Shown in pieces: positions 50,581 to 63,527 of a stretch of DNA of 64,000 nt. The stretch's first letter is position 1; each line of letters starts with the position of its first letter. The stretch covers positions 9,610,001 to 9,674,000 of the forward strand of contig NC_083566.1 in NCBI RefSeq assembly GCF_019925205.1, read 5' to 3'. A program made the translations under genes and the position numbers. This DNA comes from Metopolophium dirhodum. Taxonomy: Eukaryota > Arthropoda > Insecta > Hemiptera > Aphididae. The notes beneath the pieces were generated by a model. The model had not been told where the DNA came from and did not search any database. It worked only from the letters and a program-made list of their open reading frames with translations.

Positions 50581-53500
50581 CAATGTACCATGATATCATC
50601 TAGACGAATATATAGATAACATCATTGATTGTACAGAATAGTACTCATAAGTTATATTATTTTTGCGACAGTATCTACATCCCTGCACACGAGTTGATTT
50701 GTCTTTTATATGATAGACAATACTCGTTTTGTATTGTAATTTGTAGACCGCATGCAGTTTATAATAGTATATTGATTTATAACGGCTTTTGAGTGTTAAA
50801 AAGTGTTATAAAGTTTGAGTGTTTAATATTTTAGCTAAATTGTTAAGCTTCTGGATTTTCCATTTGTGTATCATATATTCATACATAAAATAATAGATAT
50901 ATATTATTTTTCAAAACTCTATATATTCCTATGCAGATTATCTGAATTTGTACGCGTATAATATGAAGCATTAAAGCACTGAGTGTTGACGTGATGAGCT
51001 TATATATTTAAATGTATTTTTAAGTACATATAATATTATGTTATGTCACCGAGGATGTGTAATAAAATACCTGTACGATTTCGCGAGTGATCCGCATTAA
51101 AGACCATAAGTGAGATTATAATCATAATATAATAATATAGAATAATATATATATATATATATATTTTATTATCCGCATTATATATAGGGTTGAACTGTTT
51201 GCAATATGTTCCACGACGACGATCGGTCGTAGGGTAGGTAGGTACCTAACCTACACAAAAGGGTTGTTGAACAATAGTCGGTTTCGAATGTACACGCCAC
51301 GGCACACATACTATTGTAATAGCACGACAGGTTTTAAAATCATTTATTATTATTTATTATACATACAGCTGACAGATTTTAGTCAGGATGACGTGCAGCG
51401 CTATAAAACGTTTTCATTTGAAATCAATGGAAACGTTCGCATGCACTTCGTTGCAACTAGAAAACTATTCATCGTCTTCATTAATCCATGGCCAGACACT
51501 GTAGTTTCTTGTGTATAGTGATTGAACGAGGTCATTAATTGCAAGCTCATTAATTGCAGTATAGAAATAGGTACGCGAACGAAACAGTAAACCTAACCAA
51601 TAAAATATATTTCGGTGTTTGATTGAATTTTATACATTTCCGGTTGATAATATTTTATTATATTTTATAATACATCATATTATATCTAATTTTATAAATG
51701 TGAAATGAAAATCTCTCTACAGGCTAAACTCTGCAACTACTTATTAGATCTTCTTGATTTGTTTTTTAAACGAAAGAGTATATCACAGAGAAGGTTATTG
51801 TGAAGGAAAATTTTAGGAAAAGTAGGAAATCTGGATGTCAAAAATACAACAGTGGTGACATCTGTCCAGAAAAAAAACTAACTAAATAATAAAATAAAAA
51901 TTTATTTAATTGTTGCAGATTAAAATAATAATAGTGTATTATATTATATTGGCTGATCGGGCATGTTTGTTGATTATTATGATTATTTTTTGTCATATAT
52001 AATATATACAAAAATGAATGTTTGTGTGTAGTTAGACCTCTGGAAAGAAGATAAGCTAATTTAAAAAGGGTTAAATTTGGTTTTTTTTTATTCATCGGAT
52101 TTTAGTACGGTTAGGTTAGGATTTTGTATTAATTGATTATATTAATCCACCGTAGGTGGCATTAAGTAAAAACGACAAACTTGGTATAACTTTGATACTT
52201 TAGAGTTAAATCATACAGTTACGTACGAACAGCACGGGGTCCGCGATCTACCGCAGGTGGATTGCCAACCTGATAATTATTACTGCTGCGAATCAGAATT
52301 TTTATTCCAGGCAACAGAAAATTTAAGATACATTTTGAACACCATACACCGAATATTAAATAACAAATTGAACAAAGTTGATTCATATAGAGTTGGTACA
52401 TTTAACGGGCAACGAAGTGCACGGGATCAGCTAGTATTACATAAGAGGCACCTACCACATAAGTGGGCTATTCAAATTTATTAATGTATTGGTATCACTG
52501 TATTATCTTTTTGTCTCATAATTATTGTATTTATTTCAAATATTTATTGCCACTAACATAATATATTTTCATATATTTATGATATTAAATAAGATTAAAT
52601 ATTAAATGAAAGCTGTTATTGCTGTTTACCAGTATATTGTTTCATTAGGTAGGTATAACCTACTTGTATATAAAGATTGTACGAAACCGAAATTGCATAG
52701 AAGTACCTATGTATACTACCTATATAGGTAATAGCCATATATAGGTACAGAGTGTCTAACTGTGTTTGTCCTCATAAAGGTATTGTAGTAGTACGCGTTA
52801 TATACCTAAACTGGCTAAATCCATTATAGGTTATAGACTAAAGTGTTATAGGTATAGTGTTTTATAATATAATATATAAAATACTCATTTAAAACATTTT
52901 AATTACTATTTATTTTTAATAATCCAAAAACTTGCATAATGAACATTATAATATTTGTGATTTGTGGACATCCATAGGTAGTAGCTGGTATACAGCACGA
53001 ACCAAGATATATAATATTATATTATCTTAGTTCATGGTAAACAGTTATGTTTGTCTAAAATCGTATCGATTGGAAAAAAATAATACTGACAGGGACAAAC
53101 AGGGTTCGACACCCTCTAAAGGTACACACCCTAAATAAAAACATTCCCTGAAAGGCAGGATGATGGGAATGATATGGCTGTAGATAAAAAATATGCATTA
53201 CCTACGTATTCACGGCATAAATCCATTATTGTTAGGTACTATTTAAAAGCATTTAATGATTTTATATTTATTATGAATATAATATAATCATACGTACCTA
53301 TATACTTTGCAGTAGGAATCTGTAGAAATGCGAGCGCTGTGATTATATAATACTATCTATACACGATATGTGATAACGTTCGGTTTATCAACAAAACAAT
53401 CCATTCGAGTGGTGCTTGTGGTAGGTACTTATTATACGGACACCAAGTTGTGCCGGATCAATAGAATGTGTACACCGAAATAAAGGGTGGTTTCGCGTGT

Positions 53501-56500
53501 GCATTAAATTCCGATAGATGGCGGTAGGGTAAAGGGTTTCTGCGCTCCCTGAAACGTTTCCGTTGACTGGAAAATATTTATTATGCTTTCCGCAACTTTA
53601 TCGGATACGTGGGTGTCTTATTAAATTTGGGCATTCGGTCACTTTTTCAAAATGTTGCATTAGATAGAGAAGAAAACAACGTTTAACCCGACATGCTTGA
53701 TTCTCGAGGATTTTTAACTGGGTGTTTGAAGTGGGAATATTTTTTTATTTAAGCTTTGCTCACTATTATTGGCTCTGGTGACAATATCATAATTGGTGAC
53801 AGATAAGTAACATATTTTTTTTAACGTTAAATAAATTTATTATAGTTCTTATAATAATCACCTTAATATTTTCAATATACATTTCTATAAAAAAACTCAA
53901 TTAGTACAATTAAAAATAAATAAATAAACAATTTGGTACTTAACTATGAAAAATTGACTAAAAATAATTAATATAAACAACGTTTAGAAATTAGAAACAT
54001 AGTACTTTACGCGTTTTAGATACACACGACTACACTAGTATATTACTTTGACACCATGTTTTAGTCTATTGTTGTAATTTGATATTTATTTTATATTTTA
54101 ATGAGTAATGACAATATCATTTTAGGAGCATTTATTGATTATTGATAAAACTTTTACTTGTAATAATATATTATAATATAATAACTAGGTATTAAAAATA
54201 GGTAGAAACTAGAAACAGTAGAAACCAGAAAGCCTACAAATTGACTAGAGTATCTATGAGACCGATAATGTCACGGTGGATAACCTTTATGATTGGTACA
54301 TTTTTATAACAATTTAAATTCAACTACTACATTATTATAATATTATATTATAGGTAATAGGTACTTAAATAATTTTATATTCTTAGAGCTCTTGAATTAT
54401 ACTATTCGTACATAATTTTTATAATATTATAGGTATGCATAATAAAATAGTATTTCATTCCAATAAAGAATAATAGAAGTTCAAATCTGATTTAACGACA
54501 AACTGTAGCTTTTATACTTAATAATGAATTTTATTTTCAATAATTTAGAATATACTATTTGCAATAAAAACTGCCTTTGAGCATTGTCTAACTTGTACAA
54601 CATTTTCTTGTTAATAGTTCAATTCAATTTTTACATTTCCTCGTCTATTCCTTTATTTAGCCGATCTACAGATTTTTTTTTTTCACTTGTAAGTAACGCG
54701 TATTGCGTATACCTAATCTATATATATATTATAGTGCTACCTTTTGCCATTGCATTCATCAGTTTCCTTTTTAGTTTCTGTTCCTTTCAAATCCTTTTGC
54801 AATACAATCCCGTGTACGTCTCTACAATATGTCTACAGTCATTCAATATACGTTCTAACTGTTACTATCTATTTTATTTTTTATTTTTTTTTACAATTGA
54901 AGTCGATCCTATAACCTTTTTCCTGTCTATTCAATCTTAGTTACATTTTACATTTATTCTTTTTTTTCCATAAAATACTATATTATATAATATGTTTTTA
55001 TTATCTACCCTGCGCGTCACACATATAATACAAATACACACATTCGATTATAATATATATAGTAGGTATTATATAGTACCTATATTAGTATTAATTATTA
55101 TACTACGTAGGTAATACAATACATGCGTCCTACAGTACTTATAAGTTATAACATTTCATATATTTATAGTTCTTATATTATTTGTATCTATTGAATCGTG
55201 TACAATTTTAATAATAATCTGGTTACATATAATACCTACTTCTATACCCGTGAAGTTAAGTTAGTAAACCTCATTTTAAACACAATCAGAATAATATCAT
55301 AATTTAAGTACGAAAAGCCATATTTTAAGTTAATAATAATTTTAAGTTGTTATAGATAAATGTATAAAATTCAAACATCTTATAATCGTCTTTCAATGAA
55401 AAACATTAGGTATTTTTAATTGACGAGATTACCTAGTTTTAATATGCCGTTGATAAAAAAGCGTTAAAAATTTACTTTTTTAGAAAAATATTATATTTTA
55501 ATGTAGTGCAGTTTTAGCAAATATTTTATATGTATTTAATAATCATTGCATATTATTTGGTTACAAATTCAACATTTGATGCCAATTTTTTGAGTATGGT
55601 TAATGTATGAGATAGTATGAAAAGGGACTTTTCTAAGGTGTCGAATTCTCTATTTCCCCTGTGTTCTATTTTCTCGGTACCCTTAGGTCTTGGGGGTAGA
55701 ACTTAGCTGTATTCTTTCCAAGCCAGATCGAAAAAACTTTTGAACACATTTGGTTCAGCCTGTCATATAACTTCTCCTTTTAAAATTAAATGAAAACGAG
55801 ATCTGGTTTATGTATTTATAGGTGAATACATTTACTTTATTTTCTTTGTTAGGTACCTACTTACTCTACTTTTATTTTTTTTCCTCACTGTATAATTTTT
55901 TACAGTTCTTCATTGAATACTAATTTTCGTTTTTATTGTTGAAAAATTATACTTTATTCTATACATAGGTACGTCTTTAATGATAGAATTTATACAATCA
56001 TGTATTATGTATAATATACAATCATACTATTTTATAATAAATTCTATTGAAATTTATTTTTCTATTTGATTTATATGTAATTTATATATAACATAAACAA
56101 GTGTATAAGGAATAAATATTTCAATATAATATTATAGTCTACTAGCGATAATTGTAAAGTTGTACCTGTGCGTAGGGTATTAACGAAAGAATAATCGATT
56201 ACATTTTGGTGCAAATTACAATTTAGTAAACTATAGTTTTTACAACGTTTGGAAATCACACAATGCATGGTCTAATATAACTAAGTATACTAACGGGTTT
56301 GTTATAGTTACATAAAATATAATAATATGTTATCTATACTTAAGTCTTTAAGATGTACCAAATATTAAACATCTATGAACCCTCCCCACTCTAGATAATA
56401 TCGATGATCCAATGCCCAATGGTACAATACATCAATAATGATACAAACAAAATGTAATGTGTAGGTACTTATAGGTACTATGAAAATATGATAATTACTG

Positions 56501-58009
56501 GTTTTCGTTAAAAGTGTACTGCGTGTTGTATTTAGTAGACATTTACGAATATGAAGCAAAAGTAAGCTCTTCTTTGAAATTATTTCAATTATAAAATAAA
56601 CCACTTTGGTTCAAAAACTTTTATCCTTTTCATAAATTGTTCAATACACTTACAAAACTTTGGTACAACGTCGTCGAGTCTAATTGAAAAGCAAACGTAT
56701 ATATTTTTATAAAGAGTTGTAATTATGTCTGCAATTCTGCATTGATATAGTTCTAGTCAGAGAGAGATTAATTATGAGCGATGCAATTTAATGTTGAAAA
56801 GCCGTAAATCGTGAAGTATTATTGTCAGTTATTTTATTTTGTAAATAAATTTAAAAATCCTTGATGTTACCTAATCATAAAAATTAAAAATTTTATTGTA
56901 CCTATGCTTAATTTATTACGTTAAATGAAAACGTTATAATTTTAAGAATAGGTTAGGTTTACAGTGGTTTAATTTGTGGGGGGGAGGAGGGTCAAAAGTT
57001 TCACTGTCTAATTTTTAAAGACCTACTTGACTGTTGTTGGAATCTTGGGATTGGGAAGACCGAGTGTCAGACTGCATATCCCCAAAAGAAAAAAAAGTTT
57101 TAATCAAATCTATTATGTATAAAGTATAATTTAATATTATTCTTACCCTACCCTAACCCTAACTTATTTGAAATTTTAAAACACTATTCTAAATTAAGTG
57201 GTAGACATGGTTGAACGTAATAGATACAATTAAAGTTTAAAATAAAATTAATGAGAATTGGTCTGAGGAAAAGATAAGATTATATTGGTACCTATGTGGG
57301 ATTGTTTTTTTGGTTAGTTGACTGTTGTAGTAGGTATTATATTTTTACATTATGGCAGACAGATTTATAATTAAATAAATATTTGAAAAATTATAAATCT
57401 AATAAAATATATATATAGTTATATATTATATTTTTCGTAGTAGGTATTGTAAGCAATTTTTAAGTATAAGACACAACAAGGAGCTATTATGACTTATAAA
57501 TACTGTAAAATATAAATTAATTAAATCCGTGTCGTATTATACTAGTACCTACACACTTCGTTAGGTTTACTGTCGCCAACAATATTAATTAATTACTTTG
57601 TGACTTTGTTGTTATCGTCATAACTCATAAATCGTACCTATTTAAATCATCGTCCGTCTTCAAGACAGAATTTAATGGAATCGTTTCATTATTATACTAA
57701 CTAGAACGTGCGTGAATAAGTATACCCCTCCCTCTCCCGATCAATTGATCTGAAAGTTATGTAATCATTTTGCAAATTAGTTTTCAGGGTTGGGCGTTTG
57801 CAAATAATTAGTCTGATATAAAAAATAAACTGGTCGAAAGGGTGCCAGATTCATGTTGGCCCCTCATGGCTTCATATATACCTATGTAGCTAACTACTTA
57901 CTTCAACATACTACCAACATTTTTAAAATATTTTTTTTTAGGATTCTTAATAACCATTTATTATAGGGAGATTTACACTTTCGCTTTTGAAGTACGGTAT
58001 TCAAAATTA
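50581..58009. other. Intergenic DNA, no gene seen
   Basis: About 7.4 kb without a supportable exon. Noted: TA microsatellite near 51,143-51,165; a repeat-like block at 52,140-52,440 ending, on the minus strand, ACTAGCTGATCCCGTGCACTTCG, a type of end also seen near 11,464; poly-T and poly-A runs; and a somewhat GC-balanced segment at 53,400-53,720. An open frame at 54,584-54,940 is hydrophobic because of its poly-T composition and is not believed. Confidence 0.4.
52140..52440 (-). repeat. Probable dispersed repeat of unknown class
   Basis: The minus-strand end CTAGCTGATCCCGTGCACTT followed by CGTTGCCCGTT resembles a terminus I know as recurrent in insect genomes, and a partial plus-strand counterpart (ACTAGCTGTATCATCAGACT, TTGCCCGG) is at 11,464-11,490. 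Two copies of a CCACCGTAGGTGG/CCGCAGGTGG word lie at 52,147 and 52,250. The class is not assigned. Confidence 0.35.
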
Positions 58010-58540
58010 TATAAATCATTGAATACGAATAACAATTCTGAATGAAGACGGTTTGTCAGCCTATATGTGGCTATATTACAAAGTGTATTTTATGATATAT
58101 TTATAATGCTATTAAAGTAAATTATTTTACTATTATAGTAACTCGGTACTTTGGTCAAATTAATTTTAGGCCAAAAATATTGTATTTAATGATAAGGAGC
58201 AGTCGAAATGATGCTTCGATTTTCAACATCAGTATCTTTTCTGGTAGGAAGATTAATCTAGTTGATACTTTTAAGAGGTCAAAACAGGAAATTAACAGTA
58301 ATTTTGAAAAGCGTCGAGGAAATTAAATAAAAAATTTAGGATAAACGACAGTTCTTACACAAAACAAGTTTTCGACAAAATCGGTTTTGTGTAATTTAAA
58401 AGCAAAATGTAACCGAAGATATACTATAGCAATTTATTTATTATCTCCAAATATGTATTCAATTATTGACGATAAAAATATGTTTGCTCTGTCAAAAAAC
58501 TTGATAATTTAATACAAGGTTCCTCATAAGTTATTATTAG
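58010..58540 (+). repeat. Decayed copy of repeat family A
   Basis: It carries CAATTCTGAATGAAGACGGTTTGTCAG (like 49,490) and then the degraded blocks TTTTCAACATCAGTATCT, AAGAGGTCAAAAC and ACAAAATCGGTTTTGTG. It is the most diverged copy in the window. Confidence 0.55.
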
Positions 58541-58644
58541 TTTAATTTAATAGAAAAGTTTAGGATAAATCCACAATAATTTTTGAAGAGTTAGAAACTG
58601 GCACACCTTTTTTAAGCATGATAGGTGTCTAATTAGGATATAAT

Positions 58645-58750
58645 TAGGTAAGAGCACATATGCGGATGCACTTCGGATGTTGGTCAAGCACGATAAAAAG
58701 AAACTCATAACGGAGGCACCATGGTTGATATCAAGATTAAAAGTTATAAT
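58645..58750 (+). pseudogene. Possible retroelement ORF fragment
   Basis: A short plus-strand frame reads KSTYADALRMLVKHDKKKLI and then TEAPWLISRLK before stopping at 58,757. The STYADALRML wording is reminiscent of the gag-like first ORF of insect LINEs, and a second frame downstream gives VMTLRLRRRASY. With about 35 residues this is suggestive only. The overlapping minus-strand frame 58,547-58,792 is less convincing. Confidence 0.25.
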
Positions 58751-58792
58751 ATTATGAGGCGGTGATGACTTTGCGGTTGAGACGGAGGGCAT

Positions 58793-59284
58793 CTTATATA
58801 ATATTTACCTACAACAATAATAAAATACAGAAATGAAAATAATAATAATTGAACTCATAAACGATACGAAAGATAGGGTATAACGATAATGATAATACCT
58901 ATAATTACCTACCTATATAGACAAATAGTTGTGGTTGTTTGTCATATATTTATTAATTTTTACAAGCTTACTAATTATAAGCTACCTATAAATATAGACT
59001 TTTTAAGATATAATGTATGATATTCAGTCAAAATCAGAAAACCAATTTAGTTTTAAATTTAAAATGTTCTATACTTTGTTATTAATTAAAACAAATAAAA
59101 TTTGATTCGTTCAATTTTTATTAAAAATATAGACACAAATTATGTTTCCATTTATTCATATTTGCCATATTTTGTAATGATAAAAGGTGACCGCATTTTC
59201 CTCCCCCGAGACACTTTTTATTATTTTGCTTAGTACATATTTATTTTACATAGGTATAGCTGCCATATAAGTAGTGTGAATGTA
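58793..59284. other. Intergenic DNA, nothing recognised
   Basis: AT-rich sequence with no repeat end or exon that I can support. Confidence 0.4.
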
Positions 59285-60070
59285 AGATTAATTAAGCATG
59301 CTCGCCCTTTTTTTCTTCAATTATAAAGTTATTAAAAATCTGATTTTTTGAATTTTCAAATATACCTACTTAAAGACCATGTTTTCAAACTCTTGAGATT
59401 TTATATACTACTTAAGGAGTGATGGTCGATGAATATACAATCTCCTTTTTTCTTTAAATGAAAACTTTGTACTGTAAATTATTTAGCGGACAATGTTTTT
59501 GAAAATGATGACGTATCAAAATCAAAATTCGAATGAGTCGTTTTGATACTTTGTTAACCAAAGATAATAGGTCTATAATGATGGGTTTATAAAATATAGG
59601 AGCTATGGTGATTTTAAAATTGTTGTATTTAATCTATAAATATATTTTATAACTTATAAAAATGGTCTAGGTGTAATAAATACTAGATCCAATATAAAAT
59701 ACATTTTATATTTTTGAAAAAAACATTTTTAAGGACCATACAATACCCTCATACATAGTATTTTTAATATAAATATTTTGATACCTAACTAAAAACTACT
59801 CTTTAAAATTTTGAATCAGGTTTAAGTATCTATATCAATATTTTTAAAATAACAATTTACTTAATAATTTACAGTGAAAAAGTCGGGTTGCATTTGAAAA
59901 TAATAATTTTGTATATCCATGAAATACTCCTTAAGCAGTACAAAAACTCTCAAAAATTTGAAAATGTGATTTCTAAATATATTTAAAAATTCCAATAATC
60001 ATAATTTGAATAAATTTATTATTAAATGAAAAAAGTGGGGGTGAACATGATTGGTGAATCACCTTCTATA
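59285..60070. mobile_element. ~790-bp fold-back element with terminal inverted repeats over 200 bp
   Basis: The left arm (about 59,285-59,520) and right arm (about 59,830-60,070) are imperfect reverse complements over their full length. Paired cores include TACTTAAGGAGT with ACTCCTTAAGCAGTA, and ACTGTAAATTATTTAG with its partner ATAATTTACAGTG. Only about 300 bp lie between the arms, with no gene. The left arm also resembles 49,180-49,300, so this is the same long-repeat family as at 48,990-50,580. Confidence 0.7.
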
Positions 60071-61570
60071 ATTAGGTATCATCATCAAATAATTTTACTA
60101 AATTATTGAGTATTCAAGTTCTCAACAAACCCTATTTTACTCATTGAATTCAAAATTAATTAATTATTAATGATCTTAAAATGCACCGAGCATAGACCTA
60201 AACATCTAAAGTATTAATCATTAGAAGCCTAGAACCGTACAGAATTGATCAGTTTATTGAAACGTGTCACCGCTATGGAGTATTAAATATTATTATGTTA
60301 ATGATGCATCACTTAGTTTGAGGTTCAATCAGAGTTTATTAAAACTAATTAGAGCGTTCATAGATGCTTACCAGGTTAGCCGGTGACTGTACCTATGCAC
60401 CTTTCCCATAATTGATTCTTAATAATTTCTATTGCACGTACACATTTTTGTCAAGTATAGGGATTTTTTTTCTTTCAATAATTTATTGATATTAGGAGAG
60501 TTTTGTGAGTTAAAATAGTTTTTTCTTTATCACAATGAGTCTCGGTGTCTAGGTCGGTGGCTGACACGTACCTATATTTACCGTATGGACAAATTAATAT
60601 TTTTGTTTTATATATAGGCATATTGGTTTTAACTGTTCAGATACGATGTATTGGAAACACGGCAATCCACCTTTCATGTAGGTAATGTACCTATAGACTA
60701 TACATGAGAAATATAGAGACTAAAGAAATTAAATATTTTAAAGTATATTTATGCAGTTGTGGATTTAATTTTTTAATTGTAACCCAATTATATTGTGCAT
60801 AATATTGTGATATATTATTTCAATAACATTTTGAAAATGTTAAATGTACATTGTAAATTGTAAATATTGTAAAGGTATACTGTATAGAGTTTATTTATAT
60901 TTACCTACTTGTTTTATAATAGGAATTATTTAATGTGTAAAATTACTTTTTGGTGATTTAGAGAAAAAACAACAATAAGCGCAACAGTGTATATATTGAG
61001 TATATTATCATTATGTATGTTCTAGGACTCTATATGTATAGCAAAAATTATACATAATATATTGGAATTCAGAATATAGTATTAAAAGCGTCTTGAAGAA
61101 AACAGAAAAATATTACGAACGATAATACGACAATAATCACAGAAAAAAAATTGTAGTTGATACAACTGTTTAAATGGTTAGGCCAACCATAATCTCAGGT
61201 TAATGTAGTGACACAATAAATGTATGGTTGGGAGTACTAAAATCAATTAGTTGAATCGATGTAGTTGGAATAACCATAAAATAATAGTTTGGAATAATAG
61301 TATAAAACTATAAAATAAACAGTATAATCAACTTTGTGATGTAATAAAATTTTTCCTGCGTAGCCCTTATGAAACCTTATAATAATAACGAGAAAATCAT
61401 AGTAAAATAATTTATTTGTATAATCAAAAATCCTATAATAAAGAGAATGGGCTACGGACGTTCCAATTTCGTAAAGGTACATTATATTATATAATATACC
61501 TATATATACAACAACATAATTACGGCGGAAAAAAATAAATCACAGCTTTAGGTTTCGTAAGAGTTCTTTT
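60071..61570. other. Intergenic DNA, no gene seen
   Basis: AT-rich. The minus-strand frame at 61,243-61,482 shows no coding character or splice context. Confidence 0.4.
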
Positions 61571-61943
61571 TCTCCTCTCCGCACACCACATGTATACATA
61601 TATATTTGTCGCCCGCTGCCGCCGTCGCAACTTACAATAACGATCACGTTGCTTGGGGGTAAAAATAAGTCATATATATATATTATATAAGAGTATATAT
61701 ACGTTATATATATACGTTCAGTGAAAAGATGTAGAGAAAAACGAGAGACGGGTAAGAAAAAGGATAGAGGGTAAAAAAAAAAAATACAATTTCGCCTTCT
61801 AAAGATAAATATATATACATTGGGGAAACTCGGAATTTATAGAAACATTCGCGCGTATTCCTTGTACATATATATTATATTATATACGCGCGTATATAGC
61901 AACAGCAGCAGGGCGCCGTACTCTGCAGTCAACGGCGGCCACC

Positions 61944-61972
61944 ATTATTATTATTATTATTATTATCATCAT
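61944..61972. repeat. (ATT)n trinucleotide microsatellite
   Basis: It is an ATT/TTA run of about nine units within the GC-rich block. Confidence 0.9.
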
Positions 61973-62385
61973 TTATTACGCGCTCGGAGCGACGGTGACG
62001 GTGACGAGGTGGAAGACGAGAGACGGAAAAGCTCCGGTTCCGGGGTGGACGAGGTGGCGGTACCGGGGGGGGGGGGAGAATGTAAGGGTGAAAATGGGCG
62101 TCACCGGATGGGCACCGGTTACCCCGGGCAACCACGGCTACACTACTCGACCCGAACGGAGTGCAGTATACCATCACTGTGCGCCGCCACACCGTCGCTC
62201 CGCCGGGTAGATGGGTATTGATTTGAAAAGGTACCGGTGTAGTGCGTGTGCACACACAGCGTATATATATACACGACACTGCTCTGAGCAAAACCTGCAG
62301 GGGGACCGGTACGGATAACGACTCTGCTGGCTCAGGCTGTATATTATATATACACGCAAGTATATATATATATATATAGGTACAT

Positions 62386-62416
<31 letters not shown>

Positions 62417-62423
62417 ACACACA
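62386..62423. repeat. CA microsatellite
   Basis: It is a (CA)n run with one GA interruption near 62,412. Confidence 0.9.
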
Positions 62424-62659
62424 TTTACCTTTATAATGTGTACATATATATATATCTATTATGTAATGTATATAATATATATTATGTGTTAGTGTGTGCG
62501 TGTGTACTGTATAATATTGCGATGACGACGGTTTAGATGTAGTATAACGTTCGTGTGTGACAAAATACGAATTTTCAAACATGAATAATACATTATTTGG
62601 ACGGCGTGTGCGCCGAAGCGGCGTGCGTGTCCGGAGGGATAGCGAACGAGTCGTTTAAA

Positions 62660-62666
<7 letters not shown>

Positions 62667-62695
<29 letters not shown>
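62667..62695. repeat. TA microsatellite
   Basis: It is an uninterrupted (TA)n run of about 14 units following GTGTGTG. Confidence 0.9.
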
Positions 62696-62696
<1 letters not shown>

Positions 62697-63284
62697 GTAT
62701 AATAACAGATATGTGTACCTTATATGGGCTATATAGGTACCTATATTACAATTAAATATATAATATTATAGATATGTTAAACGAGCTTACATAGTGAAGA
62801 CAGACATTCGGAGGTGTCTGCAGCAGCAAGACGCATTTAAACGAAGACAATTTTCACGTAAACTTACCTTGTAATCTGTGTAATGTATATTATGTATAAA
62901 TAGGCTCTATATAAAACTTCCAATAATAAAATACGACTCTCATACACAATAATTTTTAGAAACCTATGGTTAATCATTCGTGATGTATTCGTAATTTTTT
63001 TCTAAGGTGTGTCAGCACATAGGCGTATATGGGTAGGCTTTGGAACCTTAGACCCCATCTCAAAAAAAAAGTCGATAGTCCCTCACCTATAAGTCCATAC
63101 CATTGATAGTATCCATAACTGTGATTATAATTGTAAAATTATTTATATTGATATGATGGTTTATTATTATTAAACAAATGATTATTTTCTACCAAACTTA
63201 AGTCTTTGATTAATTTTGAAGGTATTTTTAGGATATACGCTAAATCAGTAAACTCTCCGTATACCCTCGAATATACACCAAAAC
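62696..63284. other. Intergenic or intronic DNA, no gene seen
   Basis: No supported exon. It is AT-rich after about 62,880. Confidence 0.4.
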
Positions 63285-63453
63285 ACTATGCGTTTGGGCA
63301 TATCGTGGAGGACCATTTACATTAAGTTTTTTCATCCATACGTATTATCAATATTATAGCCAATAGCCATGATATAGATATAGAATACATGTAAAACACA
63401 TGGCTGAAAAAACATAATGCAAATAGTCGTCCATGGTATGCCCAAACGCATGG
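63285..63453. mobile_element. ~170-bp hairpin element
   Basis: Arms of about 58 bp (63,285-63,342 and 63,395-63,453) are imperfect reverse complements: ATGCGTTTGGGCATAT...GGACCATTT pairs with AAATAGTCGTCC...TATGCCCAAACGCAT. A loop of about 50 bp remains. No coding potential; it looks like a fold-back MITE. Confidence 0.7.
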
Positions 63454-63505
63454 TTCTTTCTCTCTCTATGTCGTTCCCGTGAACTATAGGCAGGAGGTGT
63501 GGTAG

Positions 63506-63527
63506 GCGCAGTCCATTAGTTTATATG
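63506..63527. repeat. Solitary family D-like terminus
   Basis: GCGCAGTCCATTAGTTTATA matches the right terminal repeat of the element at 44,732-44,968 (GCGCTGTCCATTAGTTATAA). No partner end was found within the remaining sequence. Confidence 0.5.

Larger units (their letters stand above)
61571..62660. promoter_or_regulatory. GC/CpG-rich block, probable promoter or 5' UTR of an unseen gene
   Basis: G+C and CpG density are far above the rest of the window, with clusters at 61,610-61,630, 61,975-62,210 and 62,600-62,650. Low-complexity tracts punctuate it: ATT repeat 61,944-61,972, G12 at 62,065-62,076, CA repeat 62,386-62,423. Several overlapping open frames on both strands (for example 61,820-62,221 and 61,929-62,291) have no recognisable domain and no splice support. 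The pattern is typical of arthropod 5' UTR/promoter DNA of long developmental genes; the coding exons would lie outside the window, on a strand I cannot determine. Confidence 0.45.

Noticed and set aside
54584..54940. 118-codon hydrophobic open frame
   Set aside because: It is rich in Phe/Leu/Ile/Tyr because it translates poly-T DNA, with no homology, start context or splice signal.
57140..57170. CCTACCCTAACCCTAAC, telomere-like
   Set aside because: It is only two to three units and not the TTAGG insect repeat in tandem, so it is most likely chance.
61820..62291. Open frames of 133 and 120 codons on opposite strands
   Set aside because: They are dominated by translated microsatellites (poly-Tyr, poly-Asn), have no domains and no splice support, and overlap one another.
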